Assembly (NCBI RefSeq): GCF_024498295.1
Contig: NZ_CP101827.1
Coordinates: 748,001-812,000, forward strand
Direction of reading: 5' to 3'
From: Thermocaproicibacter melissae
Lineage (GTDB): Bacteria > Bacillota > Clostridia > Oscillospirales > Acutalibacteraceae
DNA: 64,000 nucleotides
Each line of letters starts with the position of its first letter. Position 1 is the stretch's first letter. The notes under the pieces were generated by a model, which had not been told where the DNA came from, searched no databases, and saw only the letters and a list, made by a program, of their open reading frames with translations. Below, piece after piece: positions 28,994 to 36,571 of this stretch. Position numbers and translations under genes: made by a program.

Positions 28994-29021
28994 GAAAAAC
29001 AGCCGCCTGAAACTGGCGGCT
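28994..29021 (-). terminator. Terminator after nrdR
   Basis: AGCCGCC pairs with GGCGGCT (29001-29007 with 29015-29021), 7-nt loop, then GTTTTTC on the minus strand. A small palindrome, AGCGCAGCGCT, lies just upstream. Confidence 0.8.
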
Positions 29022-29048
29022 AAAGCGCTGCGCTTACCGTGTACGCAT

Positions 29049-29507
29049 TTATTTTTTCATTTTCATCATTTTACTCAATTCTTCCATAAAAGAATTGATA
29101 TCCTTGAACTGCCGATATACCGAAGCGAAACGTACATATGCAACCTCGTCCACTTCTTTCAGCTTTTCCATGGCATATTTGCCGATTAAGCTGGACGGAA
29201 CTTCCCGATCGAGGGAATTTTGAAGCATATTTTCAATTTCGTCGACAATTTTCTCAAGGGTTTCGAGGGATACCGGCCGCTTTTCACAAGCACGGAGCAA
29301 CCCATTCATCAATTTGCTTCTGTCGAAAGTTTCACGAGACTTGTCCTTTTTGATAACCACAATCGGAATCGTTTCAATGACCTCATAGGTTGTGAAGCGC
29401 TTGGAACATTTCAGGCATTCACGGCGCCTTCGTATTCTCGCCCCTTCGTCGGTAGGGCGGGAATCGATAACCTTACTTTCGCCATATCCGCAATATGGGC
29501 ACTTCAT
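29049..29507 (-). CDS. nrdR: NrdR, ribonucleotide reductase repressor
   Basis: ATP-cone regulator that represses nrd genes through NrdR boxes. An N-terminal zinc ribbon (M-K-C-P-Y-C-G-Y ... C-L-K-C) is followed by an ATP-cone with [10 protein letters not shown]-x-F-D-R. The ATG at 29507 is preferred to one at 29516 because the A-G-G-A-A-G-G site sits too close to the latter. The product has 152 residues, the usual size. No nrd gene is in the window. Confidence 0.96.
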   Translation of the reverse strand: MKCPYCGYGESKVIDSRPTDEGARIRRRRECLKCSKRFTTYEVIETIPIVVIKKDKSRETFDRSKLMNGLLRACEKRPVSLETLEKIVDEIENMLQNSLDREVPSSLIGKYAMEKLKEVDEVAYVRFASVYRQFKDINSFMEELSKMMKMKK

Positions 29508-29536
29508 TAGCCTCATCCCTTCCTGAAATTTAGTAA

Positions 29537-29565
29537 ATTATACCATAATTCTAGTACGTCGGCAA
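29537..29565 (-). promoter_or_regulatory. Sigma-A promoter for nrdR
   Basis: TTGCCG (29565-29560), 17 nt, TATAAT (29542-29537) on the minus strand, about 30 nt before the nrdR start. Confidence 0.7.
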
Positions 29566-29582
29566 GAGTAAATTGTTTGGTA

Positions 29583-30371
29583 TTATGAGTTCCTACACAA
29601 TTTTTCGACTGTTTTTTTCGCTTGCAGCAACTCTGTGAAATCACCGAACGATTTTCGGTACACTTCAATCATGACACTGCCGTCATAGCCATTTTTTCTT
29701 AGACATCGAAAAAGCCGTTCATAATCCATTTTGCCGAACCCCGGAAGCAGACAATCGGATTCCGGGCTGTTGTCATTGAGATGGACATGGCAAATCTGTT
29801 CCCCCATCGCTTCACACATAACGAAAGGGTCGGTTCCGCCGCGAACAGCTTGTTTTACGTCCAAAACGAAAGCACAGTTTTCGCCGCAGGCTTTTCGCAT
29901 TTTCCGAATCAGAGACGGGTCGTCGCTGCAAAATAGATTTACATTCTCCTGTGCAACTGTCACGCCGAATTCTTTGCCGAGTTCATAAAGTCCCAGATAA
30001 CGCTCAAAAAACATCTCTTCCGAAATATCCGGCCGGTCTTTTTTTCGCCCATGGAGCACAAGAATTTTTGCACCGAGCACATTGCAGGCATGGAAATATT
30101 TTTTATAGAATTCCAAGCCGTCACGGTATCTTCTCTCATAGCCGGAAAAGAGAAGAAAATTTTCAAAGCCGGATGTGAAGGGGTGAACGGAACAAATCGT
30201 GCTGCCGCTTGAATCTGCTGCTTCTTTTAACTTGTGAAGAAATTCTTCCCGCAATTCGCTCACGGTATTGAAAAACACTTCATAATGGCGAAAACCAAGT
30301 GAAATCAATTCCGAAAAGGAATTTTCAAGCAGCATGGGATAAAGGCACGCTGTGGAAATGCCAGCTTTCAT
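29583..30371 (-). CDS. Sugar phosphate isomerase/epimerase family protein (TIM barrel)
   Basis: A 262-residue protein of the xylose-isomerase-like/AP-endonuclease-2 TIM-barrel family. Likely metal ligands occur at the expected strand ends: the Glu in A-Q-E-N-V-N, the Asp in V-L-D-V-K-Q, His and Asp in C-H-V-H-L-N-D, and the Glu in M-I-E-V-Y. The substrate cannot be predicted; the family includes epimerases, hydroxypyruvate isomerase and inosose enzymes. It has its own promoter, no operon partner and no sugar genes nearby. Confidence 0.8.
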   Translation of the reverse strand: MKAGISTACLYPMLLENSFSELISLGFRHYEVFFNTVSELREEFLHKLKEAADSSGSTICSVHPFTSGFENFLLFSGYERRYRDGLEFYKKYFHACNVLGAKILVLHGRKKDRPDISEEMFFERYLGLYELGKEFGVTVAQENVNLFCSDDPSLIRKMRKACGENCAFVLDVKQAVRGGTDPFVMCEAMGEQICHVHLNDNSPESDCLLPGFGKMDYERLFRCLRKNGYDGSVMIEVYRKSFGDFTELLQAKKTVEKLCRNS

Positions 30372-30387
30372 TCAATCACCCCGATTA

Positions 30388-30416
30388 ATTATATTCGACC
30401 ATCGTGCAATTGTCTA
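30388..30416 (-). promoter_or_regulatory. Sigma-A promoter for the TIM-barrel isomerase gene
   Basis: TAGACA (30416-30411), 17 nt, TATAAT (30393-30388) on the minus strand. The predicted start is only about 10 nt from the ATG; a GGGGTGA ribosome site fits in between. Confidence 0.7.
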
Positions 30417-30514
30417 GTTTATGCCGCCAATTTTGAAGGCAGACATTCCCGCTTCTAATTGCGATAGCCGTTGGAAACACTGAAGGATGAGGTCTTGGAA
30501 AGGAGGTAATGATC

Positions 30515-30952
30515 ATGCATAAGAATCCGGATCGTTCAAAAGTGCTAAACGAGCTGTACAAAATTTCAAAATTAGGCATGGAAGCCTCAGAAATTGTGAT
30601 ACCTCACTTGCGCAACCGCAGCCTTAGTTCGCAGATTAAGCGTCACGATGAAAGATATATCAACTTAATGGAAAAATCTCGTGCGTTGCTCAAGCAGCAG
30701 AATGAAGAGCCGAAAGGCGTTCGGAAAGACATGCAGGCTATGCTTACCGGCGCAGTCAAAGCAGAGTTATTTTTGCGCAATACTCCTCAGCACGTAGCAG
30801 AAATGATGATTCAAGGAGCCAACATGGGAATTATCGGTATGACAAAAGTACTGAACCATGCGCCGGACTGTGATACCAAGACCAGAAAGATTGCGGAAGA
30901 ATATATTGCTGCGGAAGAGCAGAATATTGACAGGCTGAAGCGTTTTCTGTAA
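30515..30952 (+). CDS. Small alpha-helical protein, possibly ferritin-like (hypothetical)
   Basis: A 145-residue, wholly helical protein that I do not recognise with certainty. Acidic and His residues repeat along helices (K-R-H-D-E-R-Y near the N-third, T-P-Q-H-V-A-E-M-M and the late E-E-Y-I-A-A-E-E-Q-N), which resembles four-helix ferritin-like families such as DUF2383, but no clear E-x-x-H pair is in place. There is no signal or membrane segment. The ATG at 30515 lies 8 nt after AAAGGAGG, a very strong site; an ATG at 30509 is too close. It stands alone, with no terminator before the ABC-F promoter region. Confidence 0.75.
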   Translation: MHKNPDRSKVLNELYKISKLGMEASEIVIPHLRNRSLSSQIKRHDERYINLMEKSRALLKQQNEEPKGVRKDMQAMLTGAVKAELFLRNTPQHVAEMMIQGANMGIIGMTKVLNHAPDCDTKTRKIAEEYIAAEEQNIDRLKRFL

Positions 30953-30963
30953 AGGTATTATAC

Positions 30964-31020
30964 TTGACAAACAGGCGCTGTTCCGTTATGCTATTATAAC
31001 GGAAGCGCCGATGTTATAAT
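30964..31020 (+). promoter_or_regulatory. ABC-F promoter region with a long inverted repeat
   Basis: TTGACA (30964-30969) with TATGCT 17 nt on, and a second, extended -10 (TGT-TATAAT, 31012-31020). Between them lies an inverted repeat: GGCGC (30974-30978) and TTCCGTTAT (30981-30989) face ATAACGGAA (30996-31004) and GCGCC (31005-31009). No T tract follows, so this is an operator or RNA-structure candidate, not a terminator. Confidence 0.6.
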
Positions 31021-31068
31021 AGTATGAAAAACAGCGCCAGATTTACATAAAGATAGGAGTAACTTTTC

Positions 31069-32976
31069 ATGGCACTGCTGAGTGCAGGCGGCATTTGCAA
31101 ATCTTTCGGAACGGAAGTTATTCTTGAAAACATATCCTTTGAGGTACGTGAAGGAGACCGAATTGGTCTTATCGGTAGCAATGGCTGCGGCAAAACCACT
31201 TTGTTGAAAATTCTGACGGATGCAATGTCTCCAGATAGCGGCGAATTGAATGTTGCTGGCAAAACAAAGCTTGGCTATATGGAGCAACATGTCTGCAAAA
31301 ATCTGGAGCGCACCTCTTTTGATGAGGTCTTGACGGTCTTTCAACCTTTGATGGAGATGGAGGCCGAACTGGAACAGATTTCAAAACTGCTCCTGAAAAA
31401 ACCGGAAAATCAGGACAAGCTAATTGAAAGACAAGCTTGGCTGACCGATCAATATAATCTCAGCGGAGGCTTAACATTCCGCAGCAGAACAAATTCTGCT
31501 TTGAAGGGGCTTGGTTTTTCAGAAGAGCAGATTCACTCCCCCGTCGGTGTGTTGAGTGGCGGCCAGAGAGCAAAACTTCAGTTGGCAAAATTGTTGCTTT
31601 CCGGAGCGAATCTTCTTCTTCTCGACGAGCCTACGAACCATCTGGATATTTCCTCGGTAGAGTGGCTGGAAGATTTTCTGCGCTCCTTTGAAGGCTCCTA
31701 CATTATCATCTCGCATGACCGGTATTTTCTTGACAGGACGACAAACCGGACTTTCGAGCTAAAGAATCATCACCTCAAAACTTTTAAGGGCAACTATTCA
31801 GCCTACCTCAAGCAGCGTGAAGAGCTAGATTTGGCACTAACGAGAAAATATGACCGTACACAAAAAGAAATACAAAGAATTAACGGAATTATCGAACAGC
31901 AGCGCCGCTGGAATCAGGAGCGGAATTATAAGACCATAGCCAGTAAAAGGAAGGTAATCGAAAGGCTGGAAGAAACCCTTGAGAAGCCGGAAAAAGAAAA
32001 TGCCTCTCTCCGCTTTCATTTTGGTATCAGGCGATGCAGCGGCAACGACGTACTCAGTGTAAAAGACCTCGCGCTTTCTTTTGGAAATGTCAAGTTGTTT
32101 CAGCACGCCAACATGGAGATTCATCGCGGTGAGCGTGTTTTTCTGCTTGGGCCAAACGGCTGCGGCAAAACTTCGTTTCTAAAAGTACTCCTCGGTGTTA
32201 ACCACGCGACGGAGGGTTCCTTCCGTTTTGGTGTGGGAGTTGATGTCGGATATTACGACCAGCTTCAAACGGGTTTGCGCCAAGATAAAACCGTTATTGA
32301 TGAAGTTTGGGACTACTACCCCAGAATGACGGAAACCGAAGTTCGTTCGGCTCTTGCTGTTTTCTTGTTCCGAGGAGAGGACGTTTTCAAACCGGTTTCC
32401 GCACTAAGCGGCGGCGAAAGAGCCAGAATTCTTCTCTTGCGCCTGATGCTTTCCCAAAACAATTTTCTATTGCTTGACGAACCTACCAACCATCTTGATA
32501 TTTCTTCCTGCGAAGCGCTTGAGAATGCCCTTTCCGATTATGAAGGCACACTGCTGATTGTCTCTCACGACCGCTATCTCATCAACCGTCTGGCTGACAA
32601 AATCTATTACCTTTCACCGGATGGAACAAAACTATTCAACGGCGGTTATGACGAATACCTTGAACAAATAAGCAAACAGACAGTTGCGGAAGCTGAAAAA
32701 CCGGAAAAATCGGAACGAAAAAACGATTACCAAAGGCGAAAAGAGCTTGAGGCCATTGCTCGCAGAGAAAAAGCTGAGCTTCGTCGGATTGAGAAAGAAA
32801 TTGAAGAAAAAGAAAACGCAATCAGCCAGCTGGAGCAACAACTCTCAGAGCCAGACATTGCTTGTGATTATGAAAAAGCATTGGAGATTTCTAACGAACT
32901 TGCCAAATTGAAAGAAGAGAATGAATCTTTGTTTCAACGATGGAGCGTACTGGCACAAAAGTATGAACAGGCATAA
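31069..32976 (+). CDS. ABC-F family ATPase
   Basis: A 635-residue protein with two ABC ATPase domains and no membrane segment, the mark of ABC-F translation factors. Walker A motifs are G-S-N-G-C-G-K-T-T and G-P-N-G-C-G-K-T-S; signatures are L-S-G-G-Q-R and L-S-G-G-E-R; both Walker B motifs read L-L-D-E-P-T-N-H-L-D. A charged linker joins them and a coiled coil fills about residues 545-635, as in YdiF/Uup-type members. ABC-F proteins act at the ribosomal E site; some protect against antibiotics, but no such role can be assigned here. Its promoter region carries an inverted repeat. Confidence 0.93.
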   Translation: MALLSAGGICKSFGTEVILENISFEVREGDRIGLIGSNGCGKTTLLKILTDAMSPDSGELNVAGKTKLGYMEQHVCKNLERTSFDEVLTVFQPLMEMEAELEQISKLLLKKPENQDKLIERQAWLTDQYNLSGGLTFRSRTNSALKGLGFSEEQIHSPVGVLSGGQRAKLQLAKLLLSGANLLLLDEPTNHLDISSVEWLEDFLRSFEGSYIIISHDRYFLDRTTNRTFELKNHHLKTFKGNYSAYLKQREELDLALTRKYDRTQKEIQRINGIIEQQRRWNQERNYKTIASKRKVIERLEETLEKPEKENASLRFHFGIRRCSGNDVLSVKDLALSFGNVKLFQHANMEIHRGERVFLLGPNGCGKTSFLKVLLGVNHATEGSFRFGVGVDVGYYDQLQTGLRQDKTVIDEVWDYYPRMTETEVRSALAVFLFRGEDVFKPVSALSGGERARILLLRLMLSQNNFLLLDEPTNHLDISSCEALENALSDYEGTLLIVSHDRYLINRLADKIYYLSPDGTKLFNGGYDEYLEQISKQTVAEAEKPEKSERKNDYQRRKELEAIARREKAELRRIEKEIEEKENAISQLEQQLSEPDIACDYEKALEISNELAKLKEENESLFQRWSVLAQKYEQA

Positions 32977-32999
32977 AAAAATCCGGCACCGGCCGGATT
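32975..32999 (-). terminator. Terminator between convergent HPr-like and ABC-F genes
   Basis: AATCCGGC (32980-32987) pairs with GCCGGATT (32992-32999), 4-nt loop, then six or more T on the minus strand, so it mainly serves the HPr-like gene. On the plus strand the T tract is interrupted. Confidence 0.85.
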
Positions 33000-33009
33000 A
33001 GGTGTTTGT

Positions 33010-33276
33010 TTATTGCACTTCCTTTGTTACGAAAGCTGGTTGGAACTGAGCCAACTGCTGAATAAATTCCTTCGCACTTTCTTTATCCGCTTCGCTGTCA
33101 TCCACTTCAATCTGAATAGGCTTGGACAAATCGAGGCTAAAAATACCCATAATGGATTTTGCGTCGATTTTATACTTATCTGTAGTGAGGTTAATCGGAA
33201 AATTGTAGTTGTTTGTAAGAGTTACGAACTTCTTGACCGCTTCAATATTGGATAAAACGATGGTAGACGTAAACAT
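33010..33276 (-). CDS. HPr-like protein without the phosphorylatable histidine
   Basis: An 88-residue HPr-fold protein. HPr carries phosphate from enzyme I to sugar PTS components on His15, and is a regulatory kinase target at Ser46. Here the Ser46 region is conserved (K-S-I-M-G, Ser41), but the H-A-R-P site is gone: the aligned spot reads N-I-E-A-V, with Glu12 in place of His. That is like Bacillus Crh, which keeps the serine only. It is therefore unlikely to carry PTS phosphate and could be regulatory. The ATG at 33276 lies 8 nt after GGAGGG; the upstream open frame is not coding. No PTS gene is nearby. Confidence 0.85.
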   Translation of the reverse strand: MFTSTIVLSNIEAVKKFVTLTNNYNFPINLTTDKYKIDAKSIMGIFSLDLSKPIQIEVDDSEADKESAKEFIQQLAQFQPAFVTKEVQ

Positions 33277-33320
33277 AAACAGTGCCCTCCATGAAACACA
33301 TGATCTGTTATCATAACCAA

Positions 33321-33349
33321 AGCATACCCGTTTTTTCTCCATCGGTCAA
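33321..33349 (-). promoter_or_regulatory. Putative sigma-A promoter for the HPr-like gene
   Basis: TTGACC (33349-33344), 17 nt, TATGCT (33326-33321) on the minus strand, about 45 nt before the ATG. Confidence 0.55.
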
Positions 33350-33417
33350 TGTACAACATGACCATAGATATGATTTATTTGTAAAATAATCTATTTAGTT
33401 TTATGTAAGGTGAACAA

Positions 33418-34701
33418 ATGAAAGTATCCTTTATTACCCTTGGTTGTAAGGTTAACCAGTACGAATCTCAGGCAATGCTGGCCGATTTGCTGCGCGCAGG
33501 CTTTACGGCATGCGATGATCATGCCCAAAGCGATCTTATCGTTGTCAATTCCTGCACAGTTACCGCCGTGAGCGACCGCAAGGTGCGTCAGGCACTGCGT
33601 CATGCTCGTCGCGAAAATCCAAATGCAGTAATCGTTCTGACCGGATGTATGCCGCAGGCTTTCCCGGAAGTATCGGAAAGTCTGACCGAAGCAGATGTGG
33701 TCCTTGGAAATTCTAACCGCTCCGCTCTTTTGTCCGATGTACAAAAATTCCTCAATTCACGTCAGCGCGTAATCGACATTACTCCTCACGGAAATAAGTT
33801 TGAATCAATTGAGGTAGATAACTTCTACGAAAGAACGCGTGCGTTTGTAAAAATTGAGGACGGCTGCAACCGATTCTGTTCTTACTGCATTATTCCCTAT
33901 GCACGCGGCCGTGTGCGTTCCAAACCATTAGAAGACCTCAAACACGAACTGAGGCAAATTGCCGCAAACGGATACCGTGAAGTGGTGCTGACCGGAATCA
34001 ATCTCTCCGCTTACGGTCAGGAACTTGGCCTTTCTCTCTGCGATGCGGTTGAAGCCGCCTGTGCACAGGAAGGAATTGAGCGTGTCCGACTCGGTTCCTT
34101 AGAACCGGAGCAGCTTGGCCCGGAGGTAATTCAGCGCCTGAGCAAACAGAAAAAGCTCTGCCCGCAGTTTCACCTTTCCCTTCAAAGCGGATGTGCCGCC
34201 ACTTTGAAGCGCATGAATCGGCACTACACTCCAGACGAGTACCGCACAATTGTTCAAAATCTCAGATCTGTATTTCCAAACGCCGCCATTACAACCGACA
34301 TTATGGTCGGTTTCCCGGGTGAAACAGAAGAAGAATTTTCCGAATCTCTTGCTTTTGAAAAAGAGATCGGCTTTGCAAAAGTGCATGTCTTTATCTACTC
34401 ACGACGCCCGGGCACACCGGCAGCAAAAGCTGCAAACCAAGTTCCGCCGCAGGTTGGTGAGGAACGCAGCAAAAGAATGATTGCTGCCGCTGCCGAAACG
34501 CGCCATGCCTTCTTTGAACAGCAAATTGCCAAAGTGGAGCCGGTGCTATTTGAGCGTGAATGTGAAGACGGCGTTTACGAGGGATATACCGAAAACTATA
34601 CTCCGGTTCGGGCATCATCGAAAACGAATCTTTCCGGGAAAATCCGGTTTGTCACGATAAAAAAGGCAGAAAAGGATTACTGCGTCGGTGAACTGGCATA
34701 A
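33418..34701 (+). CDS. mtaB: MtaB, tRNA t6A37 methylthiotransferase
   Basis: Radical SAM enzyme that adds a methylthio group to t6A at position 37 of ANN-decoding tRNAs, making ms2t6A. The N-terminal UPF0004 domain starts L-G-C-K-V-N-Q-Y-E-S, the MtaB-type variant, with cluster cysteines also in N-S-C-T-V and T-G-C-M. The radical SAM motif is C-N-R-F-C-S-Y-C. A TRAM-like C-terminus closes the 427-residue protein. An AAGGTGA site precedes the ATG. It converges with the next gene with no gap and no visible terminator between. Confidence 0.94.
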   Translation: MKVSFITLGCKVNQYESQAMLADLLRAGFTACDDHAQSDLIVVNSCTVTAVSDRKVRQALRHARRENPNAVIVLTGCMPQAFPEVSESLTEADVVLGNSNRSALLSDVQKFLNSRQRVIDITPHGNKFESIEVDNFYERTRAFVKIEDGCNRFCSYCIIPYARGRVRSKPLEDLKHELRQIAANGYREVVLTGINLSAYGQELGLSLCDAVEAACAQEGIERVRLGSLEPEQLGPEVIQRLSKQKKLCPQFHLSLQSGCAATLKRMNRHYTPDEYRTIVQNLRSVFPNAAITTDIMVGFPGETEEEFSESLAFEKEIGFAKVHVFIYSRRPGTPAAKAANQVPPQVGEERSKRMIAAAAETRHAFFEQQIAKVEPVLFERECEDGVYEGYTENYTPVRASSKTNLSGKIRFVTIKKAEKDYCVGELA

Positions 34702-35982
34702 TTAATTCAGCAGTTTAATGACGTTCTGTACCTCTTGCTTAGCCTGATCGCTCGTAAGGTAATCGCACGAATAGAACATGAACCCATCGCATTTAGAATC
34801 GCGCCCATATTTAATCTGATTTGCGATGATGGTCGAAGATGTTTTCCATGTACCGCTGTCGGCGTCTGAACCCGCTTTGTAGATTGCCAAGCCAAAATAT
34901 AACTTTATATTTTTGTTCTTCACGATATTTTTCCAGTTATCGGCTGCGGTATTAAACGGAAGCGTAGGATTCTGGAAATTGTAATAAAGCTGTGGGCAGA
35001 TATAATCAACATATCCCTTCGATGCACACCAAGAATAGACATCGGCGCCCATATTCATGTCGTTTTCTATATTGCCCTGAGGGGCAATTCCAAACTCCAC
35101 CTTCGGATTGGCAGATTTGACTTCTCGGTAAACAAGAGATACAAGTGCGCTGATGTTTGCTCTGCGCCAATCTCCAAGTGAAAGCGGCGTCCCAGATTTT
35201 TTTGCATTATTACAATACGCAGTGTATGATTTCTGGTCAAAGGGCGCCTCCTGCGTCGGGTAAAAATAATCGTCGAACTGTACCCCATCTACGTCATATT
35301 TCTGCACGATTTCTTTTACCCCGTCAGCGACAAGCTGGCGCACTTCTTGATAAGCCGGATTGTAATACGCTCCGTTCTGAAAATCTAACACATAATCGGA
35401 TTTTGCGTTATCGCTTCTGAATTTGTAATATGGATTATTTTCCGATAAGATTGATGGCGTACCAGACGTCTGAATGCGCAGTGGATTCACCCACGCGTGG
35501 ATTTTTAACCCAGCCTTATGACTTGCTTCAACCATGTACTTTAGTGGGTCATATCCGGGTGAAACACCTTGCTTTCCCGTTAATAGATGGCTCCATGGAA
35601 AATAATCAGATTGGTAAAAAGCATCGCCGAACGGCCTTACCTGAACAATGAGTGTATTCATCCCGCAAGATTTGGCTGTGCTGACGATAGAATCGAACTT
35701 TTTATGGAATGCCTGTTCGCTTTTGTCTGTTTCGTTGCTCATATTGAGACTTAGGTATGGAACCCATACAGCGCGCATTTCAACGGAACCGGAGGTCTGT
35801 ACGGCGGAAGAATTGGATGCGGCGCTTTCCATCGGCGATTCGCTGTTAATCTGTAAAGCATTTGAACTTGACACACTCTTTTGTTCTTTACTGAGATTTA
35901 CAAGCATAGTTGTTGCAATAACAGCGGCAAGGATAATAACACATGCCAAAATAACATGTCTGCGCAACAGACGGATAACCAT
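34702..35982 (-). CDS. Membrane-anchored GHL10/DUF187 glycosidase-like protein
   Basis: A 426-residue protein with one N-terminal membrane anchor (about residues 8-30), a Ser-rich linker and an extracellular TIM barrel of the glycosyl-hydrolase-like 10 family. Family features: R-A-V-W-V-P-Y-L near the domain start, N-T-L-I-V-Q-V-R-P-F-G-D-A, A-W-V-N-P-L-R and D-G-V-Q-F-D-D-Y-F. Related proteins are thought to act on peptidoglycan or surface glycans; the substrate is not known here. The ATG at 35982, behind AAAGGAAG, is a better start than one at 36003. It diverges from the zinc-ribbon gene. Confidence 0.88.
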   Translation of the reverse strand: MVIRLLRRHVILACVIILAAVIATTMLVNLSKEQKSVSSSNALQINSESPMESAASNSSAVQTSGSVEMRAVWVPYLSLNMSNETDKSEQAFHKKFDSIVSTAKSCGMNTLIVQVRPFGDAFYQSDYFPWSHLLTGKQGVSPGYDPLKYMVEASHKAGLKIHAWVNPLRIQTSGTPSILSENNPYYKFRSDNAKSDYVLDFQNGAYYNPAYQEVRQLVADGVKEIVQKYDVDGVQFDDYFYPTQEAPFDQKSYTAYCNNAKKSGTPLSLGDWRRANISALVSLVYREVKSANPKVEFGIAPQGNIENDMNMGADVYSWCASKGYVDYICPQLYYNFQNPTLPFNTAADNWKNIVKNKNIKLYFGLAIYKAGSDADSGTWKTSSTIIANQIKYGRDSKCDGFMFYSCDYLTSDQAKQEVQNVIKLLN

Positions 35983-36020
35983 TCTTTTCTTCCTTTCAGT
36001 CATATTCGTGAGGTGATTTC

Positions 36021-36386
36021 ATGTTCTTCTTCTTTGCGATAACGAGCGACACCCGAGATTTGGGCCCTCGGAAGTGCCGATATTTCCCCTGCTGTGGAAT
36101 CAAAGATGCCATGGCGGTTGTCACTTGTGCAAGTCAGCGGTTTATTTTCTTTTTTATTCCCATGTTTCGATTCGGGAAACGTTATTTTATCTCCTGCCCA
36201 AACTGCGGCTCCGTTTACGAAATCAGCAGAGAAGAAGGAAAACGGCTGGAGCACGACCCGAACGCAGAAGTAAACCCTGAAAAAATATTCCGGCTGGCAA
36301 GGCGCGCATCGCATTATTGTCCCTTCTGTGGTACTGCGGTACCGCCGGGCAGTCGTTTCTGTCCGCATTGTGGGCAGAAGCTTTAA
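36021..36386 (+). CDS. Zinc-ribbon protein (hypothetical)
   Basis: A 121-residue protein with two double-Cys knuckles at the C-terminus (S-C-P-N-C-G then Y-C-P-F-C-G and F-C-P-H-C-G) and an N-terminal segment of hydrophobic stretches with C-x-x-x-x-x-C-C. Such proteins are widespread in Clostridia with no known role. A GAGGTGA site lies 4-5 nt before the ATG. Only 38 nt separate it from the divergent GHL10 gene, so the two promoters must overlap each other or the coding ends. Confidence 0.8.
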   Translation: MFFFFAITSDTRDLGPRKCRYFPCCGIKDAMAVVTCASQRFIFFFIPMFRFGKRYFISCPNCGSVYEISREEGKRLEHDPNAEVNPEKIFRLARRASHYCPFCGTAVPPGSRFCPHCGQKL

Positions 36387-36458
36387 CTGCTTTATATATA
36401 TGGGACATGTTTTTCGGTTATGATTGACCCCTGTGGCACATTACGCTTGAATATTAGG

Positions 36459-36497
36459 AAAGGGCTTTTCGCTTGTTACAGCGGAAAGCCCTTTTTC
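36459..36497 (+). terminator. Terminator after the zinc-ribbon gene
   Basis: AAAGGGCTTT (36459-36468) pairs with AAAGCCCTTT (36485-36494), with an inner CGCT/AGCG extension, followed by TTC-ATTT on the plus strand. Confidence 0.8.
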
Positions 36498-36529
36498 ATT
36501 TATGAACGCAGGCCGGCCTGTATACTGCT

Positions 36530-36560
36530 AAAAAGGCCGCTTCCATTCGGAAGCGGCCTT
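36530..36560 (-). terminator. Terminator after leuS
   Basis: A perfect 12-bp stem (36533-36544 with 36549-36560, core GGCCGCTTCC), 4-nt loop and five T on the minus strand, 11 nt past the leuS stop. Confidence 0.92.
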
Positions 36561-36571
36561 AACCGTTGCAG

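Noticed and set aside
29021-29034. AGCGCAGCGCT palindrome next to the nrdR terminator
   Set aside because: Too short and not repeated elsewhere; it does not match an NrdR box pattern.
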